Part shown: in pieces, positions 53,088 to 62,053 of the stretch
How positions within the stretch are numbered: position 1 is the first letter of the stretch
How the letters are laid out: each line of letters opens with the position of its first letter
Assembly: GCA_019634795.1 (NCBI GenBank)
Contig: JAHCAR010000002.1
Coordinates: forward strand, 186,001 to 250,000
DNA from: Dokdonella sp.
GTDB lineage: Bacteria; Pseudomonadota; Gammaproteobacteria; Xanthomonadales; Rhodanobacteraceae
Direction: 5' to 3'
Length of the DNA: 64,000 nucleotides
Notes under the pieces: generated by a model
Told to the model about the DNA's origin: nothing
Databases searched by the model: none
What the model saw: only the letters and a program-made list of their open reading frames with translations
Position numbers and translations under genes: made by a program

Positions 53088-53783
53088 TCAGAGCGAATCG
53101 AGGTCGATGGCGTCGAAATCGGTCACGCAGGGATGTCCCGCGTCGGCCGGGCAGCCATCGGCGGAACGGGCCACGAGCAGGGTTCTCAGGCCGGCTGCGC
53201 GGGCGGCATCGAGTTCCTCGACGATGTCCGACAGGAACAGGATCTGGTCAGCCGGCAGGTCGATGGCGCGGGCGATGCGCGCATACGAGGCCGATTCGCG
53301 CTTGGCGCCTGTCTCGGTATCGAAGTAGCCGCTGAACACGGAGCTCAGGTCGCCTTGTTCGGTATGTGCGAACAGCAGCTTCTGCGCCGGCACCGATCCC
53401 GAGGAGTAGACGTAGAGCGTCTTTCCCATGGCCGCCCATTTCTGCAGGCAACGCGCGGCATCGGCGTAGATGTGCGCACGAAACGCACTGTCGCGATAGC
53501 CGTCCTGCCAGATCATCCCCTGTAGGGCCTTCAGCGCGGTCGACTTGCGATCGCTGTCGATCCAGCCGATCAGCAGCTCGATCATTTCCTGCTCGCTGGC
53601 CGAGACGAGGCCGGCCTCGCGGGCGGCCTCGTGCAACCAGTGCCGGACCTCGGGCTTGTCGGCGTGGGTGACGACGAACGCCGGCAGGCGTTCGCGCGCA
53701 TACGGGAACAGCACGTCCTTGACGAAGCTGATCGAACTCGTGGTGCCTTCGATGTCGGTGACGATCGCGCGAATGGCGGACAT
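53088..53783 (-). CDS. mtnC: Enolase-phosphatase E1 of methionine salvage
   Basis: HAD-fold bifunctional enzyme converting 2,3-diketo-5-methylthiopentyl-1-phosphate to acireductone, 231 residues. The nucleophile motif is [23 protein letters not shown] (D-x-E-G-T-T as in MtnC); the substrate cap has [13 protein letters not shown]; motif II is [14 protein letters not shown]; motif III Lys is GAKRESASY; motif IV is [18 protein letters not shown]. The start ATG is at 53783. It is the last of the salvage genes on this strand, 329 bp from mtnD. Confidence 0.95.
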   Translation of the reverse strand: MSAIRAIVTDIEGTTSSISFVKDVLFPYARERLPAFVVTHADKPEVRHWLHEAAREAGLVSASEQEMIELLIGWIDSDRKSTALKALQGMIWQDGYRDSAFRAHIYADAARCLQKWAAMGKTLYVYSSGSVPAQKLLFAHTEQGDLSSVFSGYFDTETGAKRESASYARIARAIDLPADQILFLSDIVEELDAARAAGLRTLLVARSADGCPADAGHPCVTDFDAIDLDSL

Positions 53784-54112
53784 GGGGCGTCCTTGCAGCA
53801 AAGGGGGTCGATCAAATCCTAGCAGGCCGGCCATGAGCCCGGGTGAACCGGAACCGCCCGGGCCTGCCGGAAATCCTGTCTTGCGGACCGGGCGGCCACG
53901 GGCCCGGCGTGGATTCATGGCGACTGTGATGGTTTTACGTGCCGTATTCCGTCAGTAACCGGGCACGCGCATCCAGGACCGGGAACTCCCCCTCCCCGAA
54001 TGGCAAACGCCGCGTGTGTTCGCCGCGAAGTCCCCCAGCTTGCGGCGAGCCGGAGCGTGCCACGCATGGCCCAAGAACGTGCCTGGCACGCTCCACCTCG
54101 GGGCGAGGCGGG
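53784..54112. other. 329-bp gap inside the mtn gene group, with one hairpin
   Basis: Between mtnD and mtnC, on the minus strand. A perfect 10-bp inverted repeat GGAGCGTGCC (54052-54061) and GGCACGCTCC (54085-54094) lies just past the mtnD stop. It may form a terminator or attenuator; no U tract follows on the minus strand. A 68-codon frame on the minus strand spans much of the gap, but its composition is like non-coding DNA, and I do not call it. Confidence 0.55.
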
Positions 54113-54679
54113 TCAGGCGGCCTCGCTAGATGCGGACGCATCCATGCGCGGAAATTTCTGCGCGATGTCGTCTCCAGTGAAACGCGCGACCCAGCCCTCG
54201 GCGTTGGTGAACAGACGGATGGCGACGAAGCTGGGCGATTCGCTCATGTCGAACCAGTGCCGCGTGCCGTCCGGCACGCCGATCAGGTCGCCCTTTTCGC
54301 AAAGGACTTCGTAGACGCGGTCGCCGATATGCAGGGTGAACAGGCCGGAGCCGGCGACGAAGAAACGCACCTCGTCTTCGGCGTGGGTGTGTTCGTTGAG
54401 AAACTTCTGGCGCAGCGCGGCGCGGTCCGGATGGTCGGGCGACAGGCTGATCACGTCCACGGCCTTGTATCCGCCTTCGCGCATCAGGCGCTCGATGTCG
54501 GCGCGGTAGGCGGCAATGACCTCTTCCTGGGAGGCGCCCGGAGCGATCGCTTGCGATGCCTGCCATTGCTCGAAGCGCACGCCGACGGCACGCAGCGCAT
54601 CGGCGATGGCGGCGTGGCTCGCATGCGTCGCAAGGACGCTCCCGGCATCGTTCTCGGCGAAGATTCGCAGTCGGCTCAT
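54113..54679 (-). CDS. mtnD: Acireductone dioxygenase
   Basis: Cupin-fold metal dioxygenase cleaving acireductone to methylthio-2-oxobutanoate and formate (Fe form) in methionine salvage. The 188-residue protein has the ligand set [16 protein letters not shown] (His, His, Glu) and His in [16 protein letters not shown]. The N-terminal ARD segment [10 protein letters not shown] is present. The ATG at 54679 overlaps the mtnB stop by 4 bp, so the two are coupled. It precedes an unusual 329-bp gap before mtnC. Confidence 0.96.
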   Translation of the reverse strand: MSRLRIFAENDAGSVLATHASHAAIADALRAVGVRFEQWQASQAIAPGASQEEVIAAYRADIERLMREGGYKAVDVISLSPDHPDRAALRQKFLNEHTHAEDEVRFFVAGSGLFTLHIGDRVYEVLCEKGDLIGVPDGTRHWFDMSESPSFVAIRLFTNAEGWVARFTGDDIAQKFPRMDASASSEAA

Positions 54680-55344
54680 GCGTTCAGTCTCCTCAGGTCC
54701 AGCTCGCAGTTCAGGAGGAACTCGAAAGCTTCGAGATGGCGCCTGGCCTCGGCCATGTCAATGCCCCAGGCATAGATGCCATGGCCATCGATCAGATAGC
54801 CGTGCAGCGGTTTCCCGGCATCCAGCCAGGCGTCGATGCGGCCGACCAGCTCGGCCATGTCCTGGGTGTTCGGGAATACCGGCAGCTCGAGCACGCTCTC
54901 GTGCGTGCTGTAACCGGAGATCGCCTTCTGCAGTTCCCAGCCCTCGAAGCGCACCTTGCCGGCCTCGGCAAACAGTCGCGAAGCGACACTTTGCGCCCGC
55001 GAGTGCGTGTGCAGAACTGCACCGGCCGAGGGAAAGCGGCGGTAGATCTGGGTATGCAGGGCGGTTTCGGCCGATGGGCGCCGCTGGGTGGCGACCGCGC
55101 GGTTGTCGAGGTCGACGACCATGATGTCTTCGGCACCGAGCTTGCCCTTGTCGCGCCCCGACACGGTCACGGCGGCATGGCGGTCGTCGAGGCGCATCGA
55201 GAAGTTGCTGCTGGTCGCCGGGGTCCATCCGAGCGCGGCGAGTTCGCGTGCATTGTCGGCGATGGTTTGCGCGTGGGCGGCGAGCAGGGCGCCATCGTAG
55301 GGAAGCGTATCGATGTCGGGACTCCGGTTCACGGTTTCGGTCAC
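54676..55344 (-). CDS. mtnB: Methylthioribulose-1-phosphate dehydratase
   Basis: Class II aldolase-fold zinc dehydratase of methionine salvage, 222 residues. Family segments: [34 protein letters not shown], the zinc-binding [15 protein letters not shown] and the second His in [15 protein letters not shown] at 55344 ([13 protein letters not shown]) is the proposed start; longer in-frame ATG starts would overlap the region opposite the lapA promoter. No strong ribosome site is seen, so the exact start is uncertain. mtnA and mtnK are not in the window. Confidence 0.92.
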   Translation of the reverse strand: MTETVNRSPDIDTLPYDGALLAAHAQTIADNARELAALGWTPATSSNFSMRLDDRHAAVTVSGRDKGKLGAEDIMVVDLDNRAVATQRRPSAETALHTQIYRRFPSAGAVLHTHSRAQSVASRLFAEAGKVRFEGWELQKAISGYSTHESVLELPVFPNTQDMAELVGRIDAWLDAGKPLHGYLIDGHGIYAWGIDMAEARRHLEAFEFLLNCELDLRRLNA

Positions 55345-55558
55345 GACAATGATACGACAGCCCTGCGAGAGGTTCCGCGGACTGGCGAGCCCGCCAGGAA
55401 AGAGAAGGGCCGGACCCTGGCTGGCTTCCGGCCCTGCAGCGTTGCCCGGGCCGGCGTCTCGGCAAGGCTGCGGCAATCCCGCGAGCAACAGGGCGGGGCT
55501 ATTTGCCCTGGGCACGATGGAGGTTCAATGTGGACCCCCGAATTATGGAGACCCCGTG
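55345..55558. other. Divergent intergenic region of 214 bp
   Basis: Lies between mtnB and the LapA-type gene. No strong consensus promoter or S-adenosylmethionine riboswitch fold was recognised by eye. Confidence 0.4.
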
Positions 55559-55786
55559 ATGTCGTCCCCATCAAAGGCCCGCCACTACCGGCTGATCGCG
55601 ATCCTCACCCTTGTCCTGCTGCTTCTGCTGATCATCTGGCAGAACAGCGAAGCGACCACGCTCAGTCTGCTGTTCTTCAGCGCCGAGCTGCCCCTGATGA
55701 TCTGGCTCGGGCTGTTCCTGTTGATCGGCCTGCTGCTCGGCATGGCGCTGATGTGGACGCTGAGGAGACGGTCGCGCAGGGACTGA
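55559..55786 (+). CDS. LapA (DUF1049) family membrane protein
   Basis: Protein of 75 residues with two membrane helices: HYRLIAILTLVLLLLLIIWQNSE then LLFFSAELPLMIWLGLFLLIGLLLGMALMWTLRRRS. This is the LapA/YciS pattern: QN at the helix 1 end, a second helix after a loop with SAELP, and a basic C-terminal tail. LapA works with LapB in regulating LpxC; no LapB gene lies here. The ATG at 55559 is preferred, as it fits the family N-terminus. Confidence 0.88.
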   Translation: MSSPSKARHYRLIAILTLVLLLLLIIWQNSEATTLSLLFFSAELPLMIWLGLFLLIGLLLGMALMWTLRRRSRRD

Positions 55787-55997
55787 ACTGACGTGGTCGG
55801 GCCGGGAAACGCGGCGGAACTTGCCGACGCCCATTAATCCGGTTCGCGCCGGGAGCTCAGGCCGGGCTTGGCCGACCGAAATGCGTCGAGAAACGCTTGA
55901 TTTCGCAATCCTTTCTGCTAGTGTCGCAGCGCCAGAGCACAATCCCCTGGGGAGGGTGTGCGATTGCATTTCTTTCAATTGAAACAGGGGACGTCGC

Positions 55998-56882
55998 ATG
56001 AGATTTGGAAATTCCTGGGTACTTGCCACGGGTCTGGTCGTATCGACCTTGGCCATGGCGCAATCGCACGAAACCTACAACCCGGCCGAGCCGCTGCGCA
56101 CCACCTTCGATGCTGGCGCACCCCTGCAGGTCCTGGGCGGCGCCCTGCTCGATACCCGTTCGGGTCTCGTCAACTTCCCGGGCGGTGGCGCGGGTGGTGC
56201 GGACGCATCGCGTCTGCAGAACTCGAGCCTGGGCATGTCGACAATCGGACTCAACGTCTCGTTGGCTGCGCCCGCGCGCCTGGCCGAGGATTTCGTCGTT
56301 CCGGCGTCAGGCTGGACGATCAACGACATCACCGTCTATGCCTATCAAACCGGCTCGCCGACGACCTCGACCCTGACCGAATTCAACTTCCAGATCTGGG
56401 ACGGTGATCCGAGTCTCGGCACCTCGAGTGTCGTCTTCGGCGATACCACGACCAATCGCCTGAGCAGCACGGCGTTCACGAACATTTTCCGCGATACGGA
56501 AACCACGGTCGGCGACACCAACCGTCCGATCATGGCGGCGACTGCCTCGGGGCTGTCGATCGACCTGCCTGCCGGCACATACTGGATCGACTGGCAGCTC
56601 AATGGTTCGCTGGCATCGGGTCCCTGGGCGCCGCCGCTGACCACCAATGGCCAGACGACGACGGGCAATGCCCAGCAATTCTTCGGTGGTGTGTGGGGTC
56701 CTGCCAATGACGGCGGCACGACCACCCAGCAAGGGTTTCCGTTGACCGTTGGTGGCGTGACGGGCGGTGTTCCATTCGTGGCGCCGCGCGAGCTGCCGGT
56801 CAATTCGCCGATGCTGCTGGCGGGCCTGCTGGCCGGGCTTGCAGTCTTCGGCCTGCTCGTACTGAAGCGCCGCAGGGCCTGA
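55998..56882 (+). CDS. Secreted protein with C-terminal membrane anchor of sorting-signal type
   Basis: Protein of 294 residues. The signal is MRFGNSWVLATGLVVSTLAMAQS. The mature part is beta-rich (FVVPASGWTINDITVYAYQTGS, PAGTYWIDWQLNGS) with no family I recognise; it resembles concanavalin/jelly-roll exported domains. It ends in PRELPVNSPMLLAGLLAGL then VFGLLVLKRRRA: a proline-containing motif, one membrane helix and a basic tail, the layout of C-terminal sorting signals such as IPTL-CTERM or PEP-CTERM. It has its own terminator. Confidence 0.75.
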   Translation: MRFGNSWVLATGLVVSTLAMAQSHETYNPAEPLRTTFDAGAPLQVLGGALLDTRSGLVNFPGGGAGGADASRLQNSSLGMSTIGLNVSLAAPARLAEDFVVPASGWTINDITVYAYQTGSPTTSTLTEFNFQIWDGDPSLGTSSVVFGDTTTNRLSSTAFTNIFRDTETTVGDTNRPIMAATASGLSIDLPAGTYWIDWQLNGSLASGPWAPPLTTNGQTTTGNAQQFFGGVWGPANDGGTTTQQGFPLTVGGVTGGVPFVAPRELPVNSPMLLAGLLAGLAVFGLLVLKRRRA

Positions 56883-56902
56883 TGCCGGCGCCGGTTGCCA
56901 CG

Positions 56903-56930
56903 GAGCCCCTCGTTCGAGGGGCTCTTTTTT
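56903..56930 (+). terminator. Rho-independent terminator of the anchored secreted protein gene
   Basis: GAGCCCCTCG pairs with CGAGGGGCTC around a 2-base loop (TT), directly followed by six T residues. It begins 20 bases after the stop. Confidence 0.92.
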
Positions 56931-57049
56931 GTCCGGCGCTGCAAACGCAAGGCCCTGCGGCGTGACACGCCGCGGTGCTTCACCGACCTGGAAACGAGCG
57001 CACGCTTGAAGTCTGCCCGGCGGCCGTGTCGATCCGCTTCGGCGCTGGC

Positions 57050-58582
57050 TCAGCTTGCCTTTTCGCCGACCCATTTGAGCTCGTAGAGGCTCGGCAGCCG
57101 ATCCTTCAGTGTCGTCACCGAGCCATGCTCGTGCAGCGTTCGCAGCAGATCGAGGTTGACCTCGGCGACCAGCAGCGCTTCGGAATTCGCCGCAGCTTCG
57201 TTGATGATCGAGTCGCCGGGAAAGGCGAAGTCCGCCGGCGTGAATACCGCCGATTGCGCGTAGTGGGTATCCGAAGCCTGCACTTTCGGCAGGTTGCCGA
57301 CGGCGCCGGCGATCGCCACGTAGCATTCGTTTTCCACGGCGCGGGCGCGCGAGCACATGCGCACGCGCATGTAGCCGTTCTTCATTTCGGTCAGGAAGGG
57401 TACGAACAGGATCTGCATGCCCTCGTTGGCCAGCAGGCGCGGCAGTTCGGGGAACTCGCAGTCGTAGCAGATCAGGATGCCGATCTTGCCGCAGTCCGTG
57501 TCGAAGGCCTTGAGCCGGGTGCCGCCTTTCATGCCCCACCAGCGTCGCTCGCCCGGCGTGATGTGGATCTTGCGCTGCTCGTCGCGGCTGCCGTCGCGGC
57601 GCAGCAGGTAGGCTACGTTGTACAGGTGCCCGTCCTCGAGGAAGGGCAGGCTGCCCGAGATGATGTTGGTGTTGTAGTTGACCGCAAGTTGGCTCAGACG
57701 GTCGCAGATGGCCGGCGTGAATTCGGCCAGGCGACGGATCGACTGGGCCGGACTGAGGTCGCCGAACTGCGCCATAAGCGGCATGTGGAACAGCTCGGGA
57801 AACAGCACGAAGTCCGCGCGCACGGCACCCATCGAGTCGACGAAAAACTCGGCCTGCTGCAGCAGTGAATCGAGCGTGTCGATCGGTCGCATCTGCCATT
57901 GGACCAGGCCGATCCGCACCAGGCTGTGCTGGCGCTTGAGCATGTCGGGTTTTTCCTGGTAGTAGATATTGTTCCACTCGATCAGGGTCGCGTAGGCCTT
58001 CGATTCGGCGTCGAAGCGCAGGTAATCGGTCAGCACCTTGCGAACATGGAAACCATTGGCGATCTGGAAGCTCAGCACCGGATCGTAGATTTCCTTGAGC
58101 GAAACGCGCTCGATGTATTCCTTCGGCGTCATTCTGTCCGCGTACTCGGCGTAGCCGGGGATGCGCCCTCCGGCGACGATCGCACGCAGCCCGTAGTTCT
58201 CGCAGAGCGCCTTGCGCGCCTCGTAGAGCCTTCGGGCCAGGCGCATGTTGCGGTAAGCCGGATCGACCATGATGTCGAGGCCGTAGAGGACATCGCCATC
58301 CGGATCGAAGGTGTTGAAGCTGTACTTGGCGGTGATGTCTTCGTAGCTGTGCGAATCGCCGAACTTCGCGTAGTCGACGATCAGGCTGAGGGCGAAGCCG
58401 ACCGGCTGCCCGCCGACCGTGACGCACAATTGGCCGTCAGGGAAAAGATCAAGAAGTTTGCCGATGTGCTGCAAGCCCCAGGGCAGGCCGCCGATGCCGG
58501 CATAGGCGGCGCGGGTCACGGCCACCATGGCGTCATAGTCTTCCATGCGCAGGTTGCGCACTTCGATGATTTCTTCAGTCAC
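57050..58582 (-). CDS. Bifunctional GNAT acetyltransferase / carbon-nitrogen hydrolase fusion
   Basis: Protein of 510 residues with two enzymes. The N-terminal GNAT domain (about 5-200) has EVRNLRMEDYDAMVAVTRAAY, PVGFALSLIVDYAK, and DIMVDPAYRNMRLARRLYEARKALC. The C-terminal nitrilase-superfamily domain (about 215-500) has the catalytic Glu in FVLFPELFHMP, Lys in QRKIHITPGERR and Cys in ILICYDCEFPE. The start GTG at 58582 (VTEEIIEV) follows a GAGGT site. The fusion is a known family, but its substrate is unknown. It is upstream-flanked by a MITE. Confidence 0.92.
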   Translation of the reverse strand: MTEEIIEVRNLRMEDYDAMVAVTRAAYAGIGGLPWGLQHIGKLLDLFPDGQLCVTVGGQPVGFALSLIVDYAKFGDSHSYEDITAKYSFNTFDPDGDVLYGLDIMVDPAYRNMRLARRLYEARKALCENYGLRAIVAGGRIPGYAEYADRMTPKEYIERVSLKEIYDPVLSFQIANGFHVRKVLTDYLRFDAESKAYATLIEWNNIYYQEKPDMLKRQHSLVRIGLVQWQMRPIDTLDSLLQQAEFFVDSMGAVRADFVLFPELFHMPLMAQFGDLSPAQSIRRLAEFTPAICDRLSQLAVNYNTNIISGSLPFLEDGHLYNVAYLLRRDGSRDEQRKIHITPGERRWWGMKGGTRLKAFDTDCGKIGILICYDCEFPELPRLLANEGMQILFVPFLTEMKNGYMRVRMCSRARAVENECYVAIAGAVGNLPKVQASDTHYAQSAVFTPADFAFPGDSIINEAAANSEALLVAEVNLDLLRTLHEHGSVTTLKDRLPSLYELKWVGEKAS

Positions 58583-58703
58583 GGGGTACCTCGAATGTCG
58601 AAAATCAGTACCGAACTGCGCAAGCGGCATGCCGGCCTCGTCGACCAGTCTAGTACCTGTGGCGACTCATCGCTCGTTGCGGCCTTGCATATTCGGACCC
58701 TAC

Positions 58704-58869
58704 CTAGTGTGGTGTCCCACAAATACCATCAAATAATTCCGGCGTCTTTCACGGCGATACTGCGTTGCTCGTCGTCGCCATAGCGCCCACTATGACTCCT
58801 CCTCGCGCCTTGTCTCGCCATGAAATCCATCCGGAATTTCTTCGCGTTATTTGCGGGACACCACACTAG
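58704..58869. mobile_element. Palindromic MITE-like element, CTAG-flanked
   Basis: A 166-bp block with CTAG at both ends (58704-58707, 58866-58869). The terminal inverted repeat is TGTGGTGTCCCACAAATA on the left and, read in reverse complement on the right, TGTGGTGTCCCGCAAATA (17 of 18 identical). The inside is also inverted: AATTCCGG near 58733 pairs with CCGGAATT near 58829, TTTCACGGCGA with TCGCCATGAAA, and CATAG/CTATG in the centre. So the whole element folds into one long imperfect hairpin. No frame for a transposase. It touches the stop codon of the DUF3293 gene. Confidence 0.85.
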
Positions 58870-59336
58870 CGTCCGGTCCACATGATGTCGGCATCGTTGG
58901 CGATGCGTGTGCGCCATTCATTGCGATAGACGCGCAACCTCGTGGAAATCGGATTGACCGCGACCACGATCGCATTCTGGCCGAATTCGATGGCAAGCCG
59001 ATCTGCCGCTTCGAGCGACAGGCCGGCAATGAGGAAGGAGGTTTCACGCCAGGCTGGATGCGTGGCGCGGCCCACGCCGACCAGGCGTCGCAGGCGCGAT
59101 CGGTCGAGGCGGCTCAGCAGGTTCCGGGTGCGATCGCGGTTGTCGACCGCGGCGAGTTCTTTCGAGTGCGGATTGCAGGCACTGATGAAGAGCAGCGGCC
59201 AGTCGCGTCGGACCCACACGCGCAAGGCTTCGGGCACCGGCTTGCCGATCCTCAGCGAGGACCGTGCGCCTCCGGGCAATCGAGCGTCATACGAAGTCGC
59301 GCGATAGATGTCGAGCAGCTGTGTGGGGGACGACAA
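58866..59336 (-). CDS. DUF3293 family protein
   Basis: Protein of 156 residues: LLDIYRATSYDARLPGGARSSLRIGKPVP and WPLLFISACNPHSKELAAVDNRDRTRNLLSRL fit DUF3293, whose function is unknown. The start TTG at 59336 is the only plausible codon before the conserved part, but no strong ribosome site is seen. It lies 13 bp after the kmo stop, so it is probably the last gene of the kynurenine transcript. The TAG stop is part of the CTAG at the MITE edge. Confidence 0.78.
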   Translation of the reverse strand: MSSPTQLLDIYRATSYDARLPGGARSSLRIGKPVPEALRVWVRRDWPLLFISACNPHSKELAAVDNRDRTRNLLSRLDRSRLRRLVGVGRATHPAWRETSFLIAGLSLEAADRLAIEFGQNAIVVAVNPISTRLRVYRNEWRTRIANDADIMWTGR

Positions 59337-59349
59337 GGAATCGGCCTGG

Positions 59350-60759
59350 TCAGCCGGATGTCGGCAACGGGTCCAGTCGCTCGCGGATCACGCGATCGGC
59401 CTGGTCGAAGTCGATGTCGGCGAGGGCCTGCTTGCCGGAGGTGAATTGACGCAACAAGGTAGACTGGACCTTGCCGCGTTCGAATGCGGTGGCATAGGGA
59501 ACACGCGAAAACGTGACCATCCAGTAGCGCGGAACCCAACGCCCCGGATGCCGCTGGGCGAGCAGCAGGTCAAGCTCGCGCATCAGCAGGTAGTCGGCAT
59601 CGTCGACGCGATCGCGCATCTCGACGTAGTTTTCGAGAGCCATCGCCGCGATCGCATCGGCGTTCGGCTTGCGCCGGCGTTCGAATTCGGCGTACACGTC
59701 GGCGCTGTCATCGGGCGTAGCCTCGAGCAGGTCGGCCAGCTCGACTGCATCCTCGAAACCCGAATTCATGCCCTGGCCATGGAACGGTACGATCGCGTGC
59801 GACGCGTCGCCTAGCAGCAGGGCGCGCCCGCCGATGTGCCAGCGATCGAGATAGAGGGTGCCGAGCAGCCCGGTCGGATTGCCGACGAAATCCTTTTCGA
59901 GATCGGGTATCAGCGGCACGGCATCGGCGAAATCGCGCTCGAAGAACGCACGCGCCTGGGCCGCGGTCGCGACGGATTCGAGGCTCGGCTCGCCGGTGTT
60001 GGGGAGGAACAGGGTGACCGTGAAGCTGCCCTCGGCATTCGGCAGGGCGATGCACATGTAGTTGCCGCGCGGCCAGATGTGCAGCGCGTGCGGTTCCATC
60101 GCGTAGCGCTCGCCGCTGGCCAGAGCATCGCCCAGGTGCGCAGGCAGTCGGCCGGGTGGAAAATTGCCGAGCGCCGGAATCTCGAGTTCCTTGTAGCCAT
60201 GTCCGAGCGGCTCGAAGCGCTCGCCAAGATCGGCTTCCTGCGCCATCGCCGAGCGCAGCGCCGAACCGGCGCCGTCGGTGCCGAGGATCGTGCCGACCTG
60301 AAAGGCCCGGGATCTGTCGTCCTCACTGCGAAAGTGCAGGGTCGAGGTCTTCCAGTCGACCGCATCGAGGCGCTGGTCGAAATGGATCGTGGCACCGGCC
60401 GCTTCGGCTGCGTCGAGCAGGGCCATGTTCAGCGCTCCCCGGCTGACCGACCAGATCACTTCCGAATCGTCACGTCCATAGCGCTGCAGATTCGTATGCC
60501 CGGCGAGGTCGTGGACCATGCGACCGCGCATCATCACCGCGATCGGCTGCATGCGTTGCTGCATGCCGGCGAGGCGCAGGCCGTGCCAGCCGCGTTCGGC
60601 CAGGGCCAGGTTGATCGAGCGCCCGCCGAGGAATCCGGCCTTGCGCGGATCGGGGCGGCGTTCGAACGCGATCACCTTGAAGCCGCGTTGGGCGAGCAGG
60701 GTGGCGAGCAGGGCGCCGACCAGGCCGGCGCCGACGATGGTGATGGGTGCGGACTTCAT
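59350..60759 (-). CDS. kmo: Kynurenine 3-monooxygenase
   Basis: FAD/NADPH hydroxylase converting L-kynurenine to 3-hydroxykynurenine, 469 residues. The FAD-binding motif is TIVGAGLVGALLATLLAQRGFKVIAFERR, with FLGGRSINLALAERGWHGL typical of KMO. DG-type motif is ILGTDGAGSALR and the GD motif is GRALLLGDASHAIVPFHGQGMNSGFEDAVEL. The C-terminus LPTSG is short of the membrane anchor of eukaryotic enzymes. The ATG at 60759 is chosen; a GTG at 60780 would overlap kynU. Part of the kynurenine operon. Confidence 0.95.
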   Translation of the reverse strand: MKSAPITIVGAGLVGALLATLLAQRGFKVIAFERRPDPRKAGFLGGRSINLALAERGWHGLRLAGMQQRMQPIAVMMRGRMVHDLAGHTNLQRYGRDDSEVIWSVSRGALNMALLDAAEAAGATIHFDQRLDAVDWKTSTLHFRSEDDRSRAFQVGTILGTDGAGSALRSAMAQEADLGERFEPLGHGYKELEIPALGNFPPGRLPAHLGDALASGERYAMEPHALHIWPRGNYMCIALPNAEGSFTVTLFLPNTGEPSLESVATAAQARAFFERDFADAVPLIPDLEKDFVGNPTGLLGTLYLDRWHIGGRALLLGDASHAIVPFHGQGMNSGFEDAVELADLLEATPDDSADVYAEFERRRKPNADAIAAMALENYVEMRDRVDDADYLLMRELDLLLAQRHPGRWVPRYWMVTFSRVPYATAFERGKVQSTLLRQFTSGKQALADIDFDQADRVIRERLDPLPTSG

Positions 60760-60766
60760 TGCAGTC

Positions 60767-62053
60767 TCAGCGCGTGTCACGCCAGCGGGCGACCGATTCG
60801 ACCAGGCGTCGGCAATCCATGTGGCGGTTGTACAGCGGGGTCGGCGCGGCGCGGATCACATCGGGTTCGCGCCAGTCGACCACGATGGCGTCGCCTTGCA
60901 GATGCTCGAACAGCTTGCGACCCGATTCGCGCGGACCCTTGACCCGCAGCGAGAGCTGGCAGCCACGCCGCGAAGGTTCAGCAGGCGTGGCGATTTCGAG
61001 GACATCGGCGACGCGTTCGTGGATCAGCCACTCGAGGTAGCCGGTCAGGGCTTGCGACTTGCGGCGCAGGTTGGCGAATCCGGCTCGCTGGAACAGCTGC
61101 AGCGAGATGCGCAGCGGCGCGAGGGCGAGGATCGGCGGATTCGACAGCTGCCAGCCATCGGCGCCGGGGGTGGGCCGGAACTCCGGGCCCATCTGGAAGC
61201 GCGTGGATTTCTCGTGGCCCCACCAGCCGGCGAAGCGTGGGCGCTCGGTGCGAGCGTGGCGCTCATGCACGAACGCGCCGGCGACCGCACCGGGACCCGA
61301 GTTGAGGTACTTGTAGCTGCACCAGACGGCGAAATCGCAATCCGAATCATGCAGGGCGAGGTCGAGGTTGCCGACTGCGTGGGCGAGATCGAAGCCGACC
61401 ATGCAGCCTTTCGCGTGCGCGCTGGCAGCGATGGTCTTGAGGTCGAGCGCCTGGCCGGTCAGGTATTGCACGCCGGGCAGCATGACCAGGGCGATGCGCG
61501 AGCCATGCTCTTCGATGGCTCGCAGGATCGCGGCGTCGGACAGGGTGCCATTGGCCTGGTCGGGTTCGAGCTCGATCAGCGCGGTGGCCGGATCATGGCC
61601 ATGGAATCGTACCTGCGCCTCGACCGCGTAGCGATCCGACGGGAACGCGCTCTTCTCGATCAGGATCGCCGGGCGCTCGGCCGTGGGCCGGTAGAAGCTG
61701 ACCATGAGCAGGTGCAGGTTGACGCTCAGCGAATTCATCGCGACGACTTCGATCGGCTTCGCGCCGACGATGGCAGCAAGATCGTCGCGAACGAATTCGT
61801 GGTAGTCGAGCCAGGGCAGGCGACCGCGAAAATGTCCCTCGACGGCGAGCTCGGCCCAGTAATCGAGTTCGTCGTTGACCGCCTGGCGCGTCGCTCGTGG
61901 CAACAGGCCCAGCGAATTGCCGCAGAAGTAGGCGATTTCGCGTCCCTCGTGCTGCGGCATGCAGAACTCGGCGCGGAAATCGGCCAGCGGATCGGCGGCA
62001 TCGGCGGCGAGGGCCCACTCCTCGCCCGCTTCGTAGGGCTGGCCCGTGGTCAT
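60767..62053 (-). CDS. kynU: Kynureninase
   Basis: PLP enzyme cleaving 3-hydroxykynurenine to 3-hydroxyanthranilate and alanine, 428 residues. Signatures: YFCGNSLGLLPRATRQAVNDELDYWAE, MNSLSVNLHLLMVSFY, GFDLAHAVGNLDLALHD, the PLP lysine in WCSYKYLNSGPGAVAGAFVHERH and PPILALAPLRISLQLFQRAGF. The ATG at 62053 overlaps the preceding stop by 4 bp. It lies between the exported unknown gene and kmo in one operon. Confidence 0.96.
   Translation of the reverse strand: MTTGQPYEAGEEWALAADAADPLADFRAEFCMPQHEGREIAYFCGNSLGLLPRATRQAVNDELDYWAELAVEGHFRGRLPWLDYHEFVRDDLAAIVGAKPIEVVAMNSLSVNLHLLMVSFYRPTAERPAILIEKSAFPSDRYAVEAQVRFHGHDPATALIELEPDQANGTLSDAAILRAIEEHGSRIALVMLPGVQYLTGQALDLKTIAASAHAKGCMVGFDLAHAVGNLDLALHDSDCDFAVWCSYKYLNSGPGAVAGAFVHERHARTERPRFAGWWGHEKSTRFQMGPEFRPTPGADGWQLSNPPILALAPLRISLQLFQRAGFANLRRKSQALTGYLEWLIHERVADVLEIATPAEPSRRGCQLSLRVKGPRESGRKLFEHLQGDAIVVDWREPDVIRAAPTPLYNRHMDCRRLVESVARWRDTR

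Noticed and set aside
53935-54141. 68-codon minus-strand frame in the mtnD-mtnC gap
   Set aside because: Composition resembles non-coding DNA, it overlaps the end of mtnD, and no ribosome site is seen.
55345-55558. S-adenosylmethionine riboswitch upstream of mtnB
   Set aside because: I could not trace the conserved core or stems of any SAM riboswitch class by eye, so no claim is made.
58729-58917. 62-codon minus-strand frame spanning the second MITE
   Set aside because: It lies almost wholly inside a palindromic element and reads its repeats; no evidence of translation.
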